From NCBI GenBank assembly GCA_011525445.1, contig WTGE01000404.1, positions 1-9,357 of the forward strand: a stretch of 9,357 nucleotides of DNA, in the 5' to 3' direction. The notes under the pieces were generated by a model. The model did no database searches and was not told the origin of the DNA. It worked only from the letters and a program-made list of their open reading frames with translations. Below, one piece after another: positions 1-5,571 of the stretch (within the stretch, counting starts at the first letter, position 1; every line of letters starts with the position of its first letter). Position numbers and translations under genes: made by a program. This stretch comes from Synechococcus sp. CO36386bin_37. GTDB lineage: Bacteria; Cyanobacteriota; Cyanobacteriia; PCC-6307; Cyanobiaceae.

Positions 1-504
1 AATTACAGGGTACTTAAAACTGTCAAAAAAATATTAAAAATATTTCATGATTCGACCTGTACTTTGAAAATCATTAACTATAGCAGGTGTAAGTCTGATT
101 TGCTATTTCATTTTTGTCAGATACTTGCTGTTGACCAATCATTATTTGTTAAACCAATCAAATCCTTGGTTAATCGCTCTATGACTAATGAGGAACAATT
201 CATTTTAGATTTATTGCGTGCAAAAAGGATGCACGCGCAAGCTCGTCGATTTGTTGATACGATGAGTAATCAGTTTCCTGATTTTAATCCTAATTACAAA
301 ATACTTAATGAGAGTGAGCTGATTTCTTTAATTGAGGAATCAAATGTTATTGCTAATGAATTAAACCTTTTGCTCCCTGAATCCTGCAGATATCATGTAC
401 CCAAACTCAGTGAATGCCAAGAATATCTTCTAGACGATAGTAGTTTAAATTTGACTTTCTCTGAATCTCATTTGACAACACTCATTAATATTTTAAGTGC
501 TTAA
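1..504 (+). CDS. C-terminal part of a probable sulfotransferase-like protein (5' end outside window)
   Basis: The frame is open from the first base to a TAA at 502-504, giving 167 residues. An internal TTG at 64 has no Shine-Dalgarno, so I read this as the tail of a gene entering from the left. No P-loop is visible because the N-terminus is missing. The order of elements matches the C-terminal half of the neighbouring sulfotransferase at 720-1793: a strand with a basic residue (LKIINYSRC), an acidic helix, then an Asn-Arg-Ser-Met-Thr-x-x-Glu-Glu segment that compares with Asn-Lys-Thr-Leu-Ser in the neighbour, then a Leu-rich helix and a final helix. In known PAPS sulfotransferases this part follows the 3'-phosphate-binding motif. 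The gene is AT-rich like its neighbour and converges with it. Family assignment is inference from this resemblance; an unrelated polysaccharide-locus protein is possible. Confidence 0.5.
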   Translation, partial: NYRVLKTVKKILKIFHDSTCTLKIINYSRCKSDLLFHFCQILAVDQSLFVKPIKSLVNRSMTNEEQFILDLLRAKRMHAQARRFVDTMSNQFPDFNPNYKILNESELISLIEESNVIANELNLLLPESCRYHVPKLSECQEYLLDDSSLNLTFSESHLTTLINILSA

Positions 505-719
505 GAGCATATCTATGGCTGGTTGAACTTCCAAGCTTTCGTAAATACAATTTTGAATTGCATAAAATCTGTTTATCTTTAAAATATTAAGATTTCTTGT
601 TTTCCTTGAGTTTGCAACAGTCTTTTATTTTGTCTGAACGTTATATGCACTGTTTAGTAGGTTATTATTTTACCCTTCTTGTTGGCGCCATTGTGTGTAT
701 TTTGAAAGAATCCATATCT

Positions 720-1793
720 CTAGTACAAAGAACTAGCGCTGGCTTCTATATTCTCCATGTACTCTATATAACTTCTTAAAACAGAAAAGAACATTTGCTG
801 ATTTGTTTTTTCATTGAGATCGAAATCGGAGAGGTCAATTTTCTTGTCTGAAAATTTAGTTTGCTGGCTGAACAGTTTTGCTTCTTCCGGATAATATTCT
901 AATCTAATTTTTTCACAGGATTCTTTGAAGTAGTCTTCATATGCCTGATACTCTTCCATGCAAGGTAAATATAAAGATCCATCAGCTGTTGTGTTCATTA
1001 CAAACTTTGTAAAACGTTCTCGCTGGCGAACGTATCGATTATTACTGTATCTGGGAAGTTCTTTGTTCAGCTTTGTCAAAAGCTTCATGCCAGTCAGTGA
1101 TAGCGTCTTATTCTCTACTTCCGAGATTTTTAGAGAATCTGTTCTTATCTGTGGGAGGCATTGATCATAAAAGTCAGTGACTACATCACCTTTCTGTAGG
1201 TGATTACGTTCAAACCTTCTTATAATGAACGTTGAGTCTCTAAAGTACTTCCTGTAACCATTTATACAGGCCCAATGATCACCGCCTTTAAACTGTTTTG
1301 GCTTTTTTAGGAAATCAGGAGATTCGCCTGATTTAATTTGAGTTGAAAGCATTGATATTGCGGATTTTATAGGATCTCTCATGTAGTATATGATTGTTAT
1401 ATGATCAAAAATTTTAGTCAGTAAATTACGTGTGTACTGAAGTCTCTCGTCTGTTCTAATCATACTAAGGTGCTCGGATGACATCACAATATATTGACTC
1501 TTTGAATCAGCATCTCTGCATTCCTCGATAAATCTTGCCGTCAGTTCTTGAAATTTCTTTTCACGTGATGACTGTGTATTAAGGCCTAACCTACGCAAAA
1601 AATCATTTGAACGATTCGCTCCTTTGCAGATTTCCGCCAACCATCTGTGATTACCACGTTGGGACTCTACGCTAAGTGTTTTTGGTACAATAACATTAAA
1701 TTTGCGTAGCATATTATGATTCATTTTGAGGGATTTTTGAATTGAAGTTGTGCCGGTCTTTGCTGCCCCAATGTGTAAAATTAGCCTTGACAC
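720..1793 (-). CDS. Sulfotransferase family protein
   Basis: A 357-residue cytoplasmic-type protein with no signal peptide. The N-terminus has a beta strand followed by the 5'-phosphosulfate loop (IGAAKTGTTSIQ, residues 8-19; Lys12 is the expected sulfate-contacting residue). Ser-Ser-Glu-His-Leu at 104-108 and the strand ending in Tyr-Tyr-Met-Arg139-Asp-Pro with Ser144 match the 3'-phosphate-binding motif of PAPS-dependent sulfotransferases. The expected reaction is transfer of sulfate from PAPS to a hydroxyl, here probably on a surface glycan; the acceptor cannot be read from the sequence. The start is GTG at 1793. No ATG, GTG or TTG occurs in frame for about 20 codons further upstream, and the loop would sit at its usual distance from this start, although there is no clear Shine-Dalgarno. 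A TATAAT lies 26 bases upstream. AT-rich composition suggests acquisition. Length is ordinary for bacterial members. The acceptor-binding C-terminal half is not diagnostic. Confidence 0.85.
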   Translation of the reverse strand: MSRLILHIGAAKTGTTSIQKSLKMNHNMLRKFNVIVPKTLSVESQRGNHRWLAEICKGANRSNDFLRRLGLNTQSSREKKFQELTARFIEECRDADSKSQYIVMSSEHLSMIRTDERLQYTRNLLTKIFDHITIIYYMRDPIKSAISMLSTQIKSGESPDFLKKPKQFKGGDHWACINGYRKYFRDSTFIIRRFERNHLQKGDVVTDFYDQCLPQIRTDSLKISEVENKTLSLTGMKLLTKLNKELPRYSNNRYVRQRERFTKFVMNTTADGSLYLPCMEEYQAYEDYFKESCEKIRLEYYPEEAKLFSQQTKFSDKKIDLSDFDLNEKTNQQMFFSVLRSYIEYMENIEASASSLY

Positions 1794-1818
1794 GTTATTT
1801 ATAGGGATTCTTGTTGGT

Positions 1819-1845
1819 ATTATATGGCATCTATTGGTTTTTGAA
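1819..1845 (-). promoter_or_regulatory. Candidate promoter of the sulfotransferase gene
   Basis: On the - strand there is a perfect TATAAT at 1824-1819, with a weak TTCAAA -35-like hexamer at 1845-1840 and a short 15-base spacer. Transcription would begin near 1812, leaving a leader of about 20 bases before the GTG at 1793. The -10 is convincing; the -35 is not. Confidence 0.45.
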
Positions 1846-1862
1846 CTGCATGATTGGAAAAT

Positions 1863-1901
1863 ATGTGTGGCATTGTTGGTCTTGGTTTCTTTATTTATTA
1901 A
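1863..1901 (+). pseudogene. 5' stub of an asparagine synthetase (class II glutamine amidotransferase) gene
   Basis: ATG at 1863 encodes MCGIVGLGF and then runs into FIY and a TAA (1899-1901). Met-Cys-Gly-Ile-Val-Gly is the hallmark N-terminus of class II glutamine amidotransferases, where Cys2 (after Met removal) is the catalytic nucleophile. AsnB-type asparagine synthetases in polysaccharide loci start this way, and the following LGF fits AsnB better than GlmS. A matching run of six residues is very unlikely by chance. Nothing recognisable as amidotransferase follows, so the rest appears deleted or replaced. A GGAAA lies shortly upstream. The stub points away from the sulfotransferase gene with 69 bases between the starts, which suggests an ancestral divergent pair. 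GlmS or PurF origin cannot be excluded. Confidence 0.55.
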
Positions 1902-2300
1902 TTAGCGCTTGACCTTGTGACTATGCTTAAATGCATTGTTTGACCTTATTATGTTGCTTGTGATGGCTCGGGGCTCTAGCTCCTCGCGCGGTCGTGTTTG
2001 AAGCAGCCAATCTCCCAAAAACCTCATCTTTGAGACAATTGCATTAAATTATATCCTGAATATTTTCAGCCCTGACCGCATAACACACGTTGTTTTGATT
2101 GGGCAAGCTCCATTTGATAGAACTAGTACAATGCTCAGCAAGGATAAAGCCTTTTAGGCAAGATAACCCTCGCTTTTGGAGTCTTGCTTTAACCAAAACG
2201 ACATTGTCGATCTTAGCCATTATGCAGTTGCCCAAGCTTCTATTTTCTCCGGGCTTAGGACCAGGACAACGCGACTAGAATGAATGCAATCGTCAGTCAG
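1902..2300. other. Gene-poor interval with conflicting short frames on both strands
   Basis: No gene here is convincing. On the + strand, ATG 1963 gives MARGSSSSRGRV, then TGA (1999-2001), then 51 further open codons to TAG at 2155, including a segment THVVLIGQAPFD, but without a start codon near the beginning. On the - strand, a 58-codon frame (ATG at 2220) covers almost the same bases. At most one of these can be real. The octamer TTGACCTT occurs twice within 1908-1960. The stretch may be debris of deleted genes next to the amidotransferase stub. Confidence 0.4.
2044..2220 (-). CDS. Doubtful small ORF, 58 residues
   Basis: The frame starts at ATG 2220 (MAKIDNVVLVKARLQKRG...) and ends with TAA at 2044-2046. 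A TTG at 2235 would add five residues but has no better ribosome site. The product is basic in its first half, with three Cys, and I recognise no family. The ATG overlaps the stop of a short upstream frame on the same strand as TAATG, an arrangement typical of translational coupling, and a candidate promoter lies at 2355-2326. Against it: no Shine-Dalgarno, an equally open frame on the other strand, and short length. I keep it as a low-confidence candidate. Confidence 0.25.
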   Translation of the reverse strand: MAKIDNVVLVKARLQKRGLSCLKGFILAEHCTSSIKWSLPNQNNVCYAVRAENIQDII

Positions 2301-2328
2301 TTGACATTTTGTAAAGGATTGGTACTAT
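2301..2328 (+). promoter_or_regulatory. Sigma70-type promoter of the HU-like gene
   Basis: A perfect TTGACA (2301-2306) is followed after 16 bases by TACTAT (2323-2328). A TATATA at 2326-2331 would need a 19-base spacer. Transcription should start near 2335, giving a leader of about 50 bases that contains the Shine-Dalgarno at 2375. It sits directly upstream of the only well-supported gene in this AT-rich interval. Confidence 0.65.
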
Positions 2329-2355
2329 ATAGACGACGGTCACGTTCAGTGGCAA
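2326..2355 (-). promoter_or_regulatory. Possible divergent promoter sharing the same -10 region
   Basis: Read on the - strand, TTGCCA (2355-2350) is followed after 18 bases by TATATA (2331-2326). The -10 lies inside the perfect palindrome CTATATAG (2325-2332), so it can serve both directions. A - transcript would begin about ten bases before an ATG at 2307. No firm gene lies downstream on this strand, so the promoter may be fortuitous. Confidence 0.35.
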
Positions 2356-2374
2356 TCGTTATTTTCTTTGCCTC

Positions 2375-2381
2375 GAGGAGG
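2375..2381 (+). promoter_or_regulatory. Shine-Dalgarno deciding a TTG start
   Basis: GAGGAGG is a near-perfect complement to the 3' end of 16S rRNA. It lies five bases before the TTG at 2387 and fixes that codon as the start of the HU-like gene. No ATG or GTG competes in this frame at suitable spacing. Confidence 0.75.
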
Positions 2382-2386
2382 TTGAT

Positions 2387-2659
2387 TTGAACTTAAAGGA
2401 AATTATTTCTTCTATTTCTGAATCAGAAAAAGTTCCAGCTGGAAAGGTTAGAAAAGTTGCAATAGCACTATTGGATAAGATGGGAGAGGCTATAGATAGT
2501 GGAGAAAGAATTTCTTTTCCGGGCTATGCACTAGTACCCCGCACTATTTCTGCAAAGGATGCTGAGGGAGATAATCCTGGGTCACCCGAACGCAAGGTTG
2601 GCCTGCTTCGCCGACGCTCAGCGAAACAAGGCAACGACGATTCAGGTTCTATGGAATAA
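2387..2659 (+). CDS. Small HU/IHF-like DNA-binding protein
   Basis: Ninety residues starting at TTG. The first 47 follow HU closely in pattern: M-N-L-K-E-I-I at the start of helix 1, a second helix (VRKVAIALLDKMGEAIDSGE, 21-40) and then the hallmark turn R-I-S-F-P-G-Y (41-47), which corresponds to K-V-x-L-P-G-F in HU. What follows resembles the HU arm only loosely: Asn-Pro-Gly-Ser-Pro-Glu-Arg at 63-69 takes the place of R-N-P-x-T-G-E, then a basic patch LLRRR (73-77) and a hydrophilic acidic tail. The usual C-terminal helix with Phe-x-x-G is missing. I infer a nucleoid or regulatory DNA-binding protein, or a dimerising relative. The gene stands alone with its own promoter and ribosome site. 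The first half is AT-rich, while the last third is richer in GC. It could instead be a picocyanobacterial protein with a fold only distantly related to HU. Confidence 0.65.
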   Translation: MNLKEIISSISESEKVPAGKVRKVAIALLDKMGEAIDSGERISFPGYALVPRTISAKDAEGDNPGSPERKVGLLRRRSAKQGNDDSGSME

Positions 2660-2684
2660 TTAGTTGTTGCATGTACTGTGTTGT

Positions 2685-2703
2685 TATTTTTCGATCAAAA
2701 ATA
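2685..2703 (+). terminator. Weak hairpin after the HU-like gene
   Basis: TATTTTT (2685-2691) and AAAAATA (2697-2703) are exact inverted repeats around a five-base loop, 26 bases past the stop codon. The stem is AT-only and has no following T-run, so it is a poor intrinsic terminator at best. Confidence 0.2.
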
Positions 2704-2968
2704 TTAATGCTGCTATTTGGTTTGTGTAATTAATTCACTTAATGTTTGCATTATTTTATTTTAGGCAATCCCAGTCCTCTGATTAGTTTACCCCTAAGTC
2801 GATTTTTAGGTTTATTTCATATGGATCAATGTATTCGTGGGGAGCCTTAAGTTCTTTTGTGATCCTTGTTGGCCAGATTTTTATGTTCATAGTTTTACGC
2901 CATCAGACCCATCCTCTTTCTGAGGAGGATTCATGTAGCGACTTTTTGCTCATCGCTTTTTAATTACC

Positions 2969-3088
2969 ATGATTAGATCATTTGAGAAATTTCTTGTATT
3001 TACTCTTCTAGGAATGGAATTGAACACAGATCTCGTGAATATATTATACTCAAGTATGGAAGCCTTTGTAGAGGCGTCTGTCGAGTAG
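2969..3088 (+). CDS. Possible 39-residue small protein
   Basis: ATG at 2969 opens a frame ending in TAG (3086-3088). The product reads MIRSFEKFLVFTLLGMELN, then a mixed amphipathic part ending MEAFVEASVE. It has a hydrophobic core near residues 8-15 and an acidic tail. There is no Shine-Dalgarno and no recognisable family. In AT-rich DNA a frame of this length may arise by chance, and a start-less open frame runs antisense to it. Confidence 0.2.
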   Translation: MIRSFEKFLVFTLLGMELNTDLVNILYSSMEAFVEASVE

Positions 3089-3137
3089 ACGATGATTGCT
3101 ACCGATATGTTTGCACCACTTTGTGTTAATCTCCTGC

Positions 3138-3187
3138 GTCCACGAGCTGTAGGTTTTTGCGGCGACGAGACTTTTGAGCTCGTGAAC
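3138..3187. repeat. 11-bp inverted repeat
   Basis: GTCCACGAGCT (3138-3148) pairs with AGCTCGTGAAC (3177-3187). Eight inner pairs are perfect; one C-A mismatch interrupts the outer three. The 28-base loop contains a T-run. A TTTTT run follows some 20 bases further on. It could form a stem in RNA of either strand or be a protein-binding site. Confidence 0.4.
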
Positions 3188-3239
3188 TAAGCATTGCGTT
3201 TATGGTTTTTAAAAGAAAACAAAATATCTGTTCTGCGTA

Positions 3240-3295
3240 TTGTTAATGTCTGAAGTTTTCAAGTAAGGATTTAAGCTCAGGATTTGTTAATGTCT
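3240..3295. repeat. Two copies of a 12-base direct repeat
   Basis: TTGTTAATGTCT occurs at 3240-3251 and again at 3284-3295, with similar flanks after it. AGGATTT is also doubled between them (around 3266-3285). This may be a short local duplication; no function is evident. Confidence 0.35.
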
Positions 3296-3501
3296 AAGTC
3301 TTGGCGATTGCATGGATCTAGATCCCTCGTGGGCTTTGTTGTTTCATCTCTTATCGTGTGAGACGGTTTTGCATCAAGTGCTTGTTTTCTTTGGGCAGTG
3401 TCTATTGCAGAAGCTTTGAGTGTGTACGGTGTTTGATGCTGTAGGTACAAGTTATTCCAAGTTTATTGTTTGTTGGACGCTCTGCTGCTGATAACTTGTG
3501 T

Positions 3502-3576
3502 TTAACGGTCTTTGGGTCTGTTTAGGTCAATCAATGGCTCTCCTTCGTATCCCACTTCTTTGCAGATTTGTCTAAA
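3502..3576 (-). pseudogene. Coding-like remnant directly behind rfbB
   Basis: Past the rfbB stop, in the same frame, come Arg, a second stop, and 24 open codons reading FRQICKEVGYEGEPLIDLNR and then PKDR before TAA (3504-3502). There is no start codon. The pattern E-V-G-Y-E-G-E ... D ... R-P recalls the C-terminal part of GDP-fucose-synthase-type nucleotide-sugar reductases, but the match is too short for a firm call. It could be the scar of a lost sugar-nucleotide gene, or chance. Confidence 0.25.
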
Positions 3577-3582
3577 TCAACG

Positions 3583-4632
3583 TTATTGCTTTAAATACCA
3601 CTTCACTGTTGTTGCGAGTCCGGTCTGCAGTTGGTGGCGTGGTTCCCACCCCAGCTCAGTTCTGATTTTTGTTGGATCAATTGCATAGCGGCGATCATGG
3701 CCGGGTCGATCCGTCACTCTGGTGATCAGTTCGGAGTGGGGCGATTCCCTTGGGATTTCAAGATCCATCTGCGCGCAGATGGCCTCCACCATCTCCCTGT
3801 TCGTGCGTTCACCATGGCCCCCCACGCAATAGCTCTGGCCTTTCCGCCCCCTGCATGCTGCAAGGAGCAGTGCATCCACGTGATCTTCCACGTAAAGCCA
3901 GTCGCGCACGTTGAGGCCATCTCCATACAGCGGAATGGGATCCCCTGCTGCAGCCTTGAGGATCACCACGGGGATCAGTTTTTCGGGAAACTGCCAGGGG
4001 CCGTAGTTATTGCTGCAATTAGTCAGCACCACGGGCAAACCGAAGGTGTGGTGCCATGCACTCACTAAATGATCACTGGCTGCTTTGCTGGCTGAGTAGG
4101 GGCTGCGTGGATCGTAAGGGCTGCTCTCAGAAAATCGGCCTTCCGGTCCGAGCGAGCCGAACACTTCGTCGGTGCTGATGTGGTGGAAGCGAAACAGCTG
4201 CTGACGTTGTTCGCTCAGGCTGTCGTAGTGCAGGCGAACGGCCTGCAGCAGGTTGTAGGTACCCGTCACGTTGCTGTCGATGAAGACTCCGGGACCTGAG
4301 ATGGAACGGTCCACATGGCTTTCGGCTGCCAGATGCATCACGAGATCAGGATCGGCTTGTCTCACCGCTTGGTTCACCGCATCAGCGTCGGCGAGATCAA
4401 CCTTCTGCAGAACATGGCGATGCGTTGAACCATCCTTCAGTTCGCTCAAGACCTCTTCGATCGAGCGGAGATCACTGGCGTATCCCATTTTGTCGAGATT
4501 GAACACGGTTGCCGTGCTTTCTCGTAGTAAGCGCCTTACCACGGCCCCGCCGATGAAGCCTGCACCACCGGTGACCAACACGCGCCTGCGGGATCCGAGC
4601 AGTTCAGCGGCTGTGGGCATGGATATGGACAT
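3583..4632 (-). CDS. rfbB: dTDP-glucose 4,6-dehydratase
   Basis: RmlB/RfbB is a cytoplasmic extended short-chain dehydrogenase that converts dTDP-glucose to dTDP-4-keto-6-deoxyglucose, the second step to dTDP-L-rhamnose, using tightly bound NAD+. At 349 residues it has the usual length. Seen in order: the nucleotide-binding loop TGGAGFIG (21-28), LAAESHVDRSI (101-111), the catalytic Thr154-Asp155-Glu156 in STDEVFG, the Tyr179-x3-Lys183 pair in YSASKAASDH, the substrate-binding NCSNNYGPWQFPEKLIP (205-221), VRDWLYVEDH (242-251) and DRPGHDRRYAID (308-319). All key residues are intact. The start chosen is ATG 4632; ATG 4620 (Met5) would also serve, and neither has a clear Shine-Dalgarno. It is last in the rfb operon, 33 bases behind rfbD, with no obvious terminator after it. 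Confidence 0.97.
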   Translation of the reverse strand: MSISMPTAAELLGSRRRVLVTGGAGFIGGAVVRRLLRESTATVFNLDKMGYASDLRSIEEVLSELKDGSTHRHVLQKVDLADADAVNQAVRQADPDLVMHLAAESHVDRSISGPGVFIDSNVTGTYNLLQAVRLHYDSLSEQRQQLFRFHHISTDEVFGSLGPEGRFSESSPYDPRSPYSASKAASDHLVSAWHHTFGLPVVLTNCSNNYGPWQFPEKLIPVVILKAAAGDPIPLYGDGLNVRDWLYVEDHVDALLLAACRGRKGQSYCVGGHGERTNREMVEAICAQMDLEIPRESPHSELITRVTDRPGHDRRYAIDPTKIRTELGWEPRHQLQTGLATTVKWYLKQ

Positions 4633-4665
4633 GGGACGGCAACAGTTAAAAAATTTGAAACGGCG

Positions 4666-5571
4666 TTAATGAGGTATGGCTTGAAGCGCCTTCCGCAAGG
4701 CTTGACGCCACTGCTGGCCCTCGAGGTTGAGTTCTGCGCGGGTTCCGTTGCAGTCGAGCAGGGAGTAGGCGGGTCGGATAGCGGGTGTTGGGTAGTCGCT
4801 GGTTGAAATCGGTCTCACCTGAGCGGCTCGCTTCAGCAAGCCCAATTCGAGGCCAAGTTCGCCTACGGCGACCGCCACATCGAACCAACTGGCGGCTCCA
4901 GCATCACTCCAGTGCAGTACGGCCGGAAGGAGCTGTCTTTCGTCGGAGCTGATTTGAATCGCTTTCCAGCAGGCGGTTGCCAGATTCAAGGTGCTGCTGG
5001 GACAGCCCACTTGATCGGCCACCACGCGCAGGTGTTCGCGCTCCCGATGCAAGCGCAGCATGGTGAGTGCAAAATTGTGGCCTACCGGGCCGATCACCCA
5101 ACTGGTGCGCAGGACGAATCCGTTCCCGTTGCTGCCCAACAGGGCCTCCACGGCCTCCTCTCCCTTGGCCTTGGTGTAGCCATACACCCCGAGGGGATCG
5201 CGAGCTTGATCCACCGTGTAGGGAACTCCCTGGCGGCCGTTGAAAACAAAGTCGGTACTGAGTTGCAGCAGCCTTCCGCCCTGATCGTTCAAAGCATGAG
5301 CGAAGGCTTCGGGTGCCTTGGCATTTACTGCATTGGCGAGCTCCGGTTCCGATTCAGCCTTGTCGACTGCTGTGTAAGCCCCGGCGTTGAGCACCCACTG
5401 AGGTTGGTGTTGTTTCACGGCGGCTTGGCAGGCATTGGCGTTGGCGAGGTCCAGGGGTTCAAGGCCTGGACCTCCGTTGCGGCTGGTGCTGATCAGTTCA
5501 ACGCCTTCTGGCTTGGAACGCAGCAAAGCCTTCCCCAGCTGGCCAGCGGCGCCTGTGAGCAAGACTCTCAT
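4666..5571 (-). CDS. rfbD: dTDP-4-dehydrorhamnose reductase
   Basis: RmlD/RfbD performs the last step, NAD(P)H-dependent reduction of dTDP-4-keto-L-rhamnose to dTDP-L-rhamnose. It has 301 residues, as in the family. Visible: the cofactor loop LLTGAAGQLG (4-13), LNAGAYTAVDKAE (61-73), STDFVFNG (105-112), the catalytic Tyr130-x3-Lys134 in YGYTKAKGE (130-138), the substrate-side VADQVGCPSS (184-193) and the RPAYSLLD segment (266-273). Its ATG overlaps the rfbC stop as ATGA, so translation is probably coupled. The enzyme shares the Rossmann fold with RfbB but is distinguished by its shorter length and by the DQVG and RPAYS segments. Confidence 0.96.
   Translation of the reverse strand: MRVLLTGAAGQLGKALLRSKPEGVELISTSRNGGPGLEPLDLANANACQAAVKQHQPQWVLNAGAYTAVDKAESEPELANAVNAKAPEAFAHALNDQGGRLLQLSTDFVFNGRQGVPYTVDQARDPLGVYGYTKAKGEEAVEALLGSNGNGFVLRTSWVIGPVGHNFALTMLRLHREREHLRVVADQVGCPSSTLNLATACWKAIQISSDERQLLPAVLHWSDAGAASWFDVAVAVGELGLELGLLKRAAQVRPISTSDYPTPAIRPAYSLLDCNGTRAELNLEGQQWRQALRKALQAIPH

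Larger units (their letters stand above)
2660..3582. other. AT-rich stretch without a convincing gene
   Basis: Over 920 bases I find no frame with start, ribosome site and family resemblance. Listed separately are a 7-bp hairpin after the HU-like gene, a 39-codon frame at 2969, an 11-bp inverted repeat at 3138-3187, a 12-base direct repeat at 3240/3284 and a coding-like remnant next to rfbB (3502-3576). Other short items are a TCCTC/GAGGA hairpin near 2912-2927; a 23-codon frame (3290-3361) beginning MSKSWRLHG with a hydrophobic end; and a start-less - strand frame of about 77 codons between roughly 2957 and 3187. The stretch could be eroded coding sequence or host an unrecognised RNA. Confidence 0.5.

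Noticed and set aside
550..562. CAATT/AATTG hairpin between the convergent genes as terminator
   Set aside because: A five-bp AT-rich stem with a three-base loop and no T-run is too weak to call.
597..779. 60-codon + strand frame starting with TTG
   Set aside because: It has no Shine-Dalgarno or family resemblance and runs into the C-terminal coding part of the sulfotransferase on the other strand. It is most likely chance in AT-rich DNA.
2912..2935. GAGGAGG-like run followed by ATG near 2933 as a gene start
   Set aside because: The ATG is followed immediately by a TAG codon, so nothing is encoded.
3290..3361. 23-codon frame beginning MSKSWRLHG with a hydrophobic tail, possibly a truncated membrane protein
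   Set aside because: It is too short, lacks a ribosome site, and the extension after its stop is not recognisable. It is kept only as a note in the gene-free stretch.
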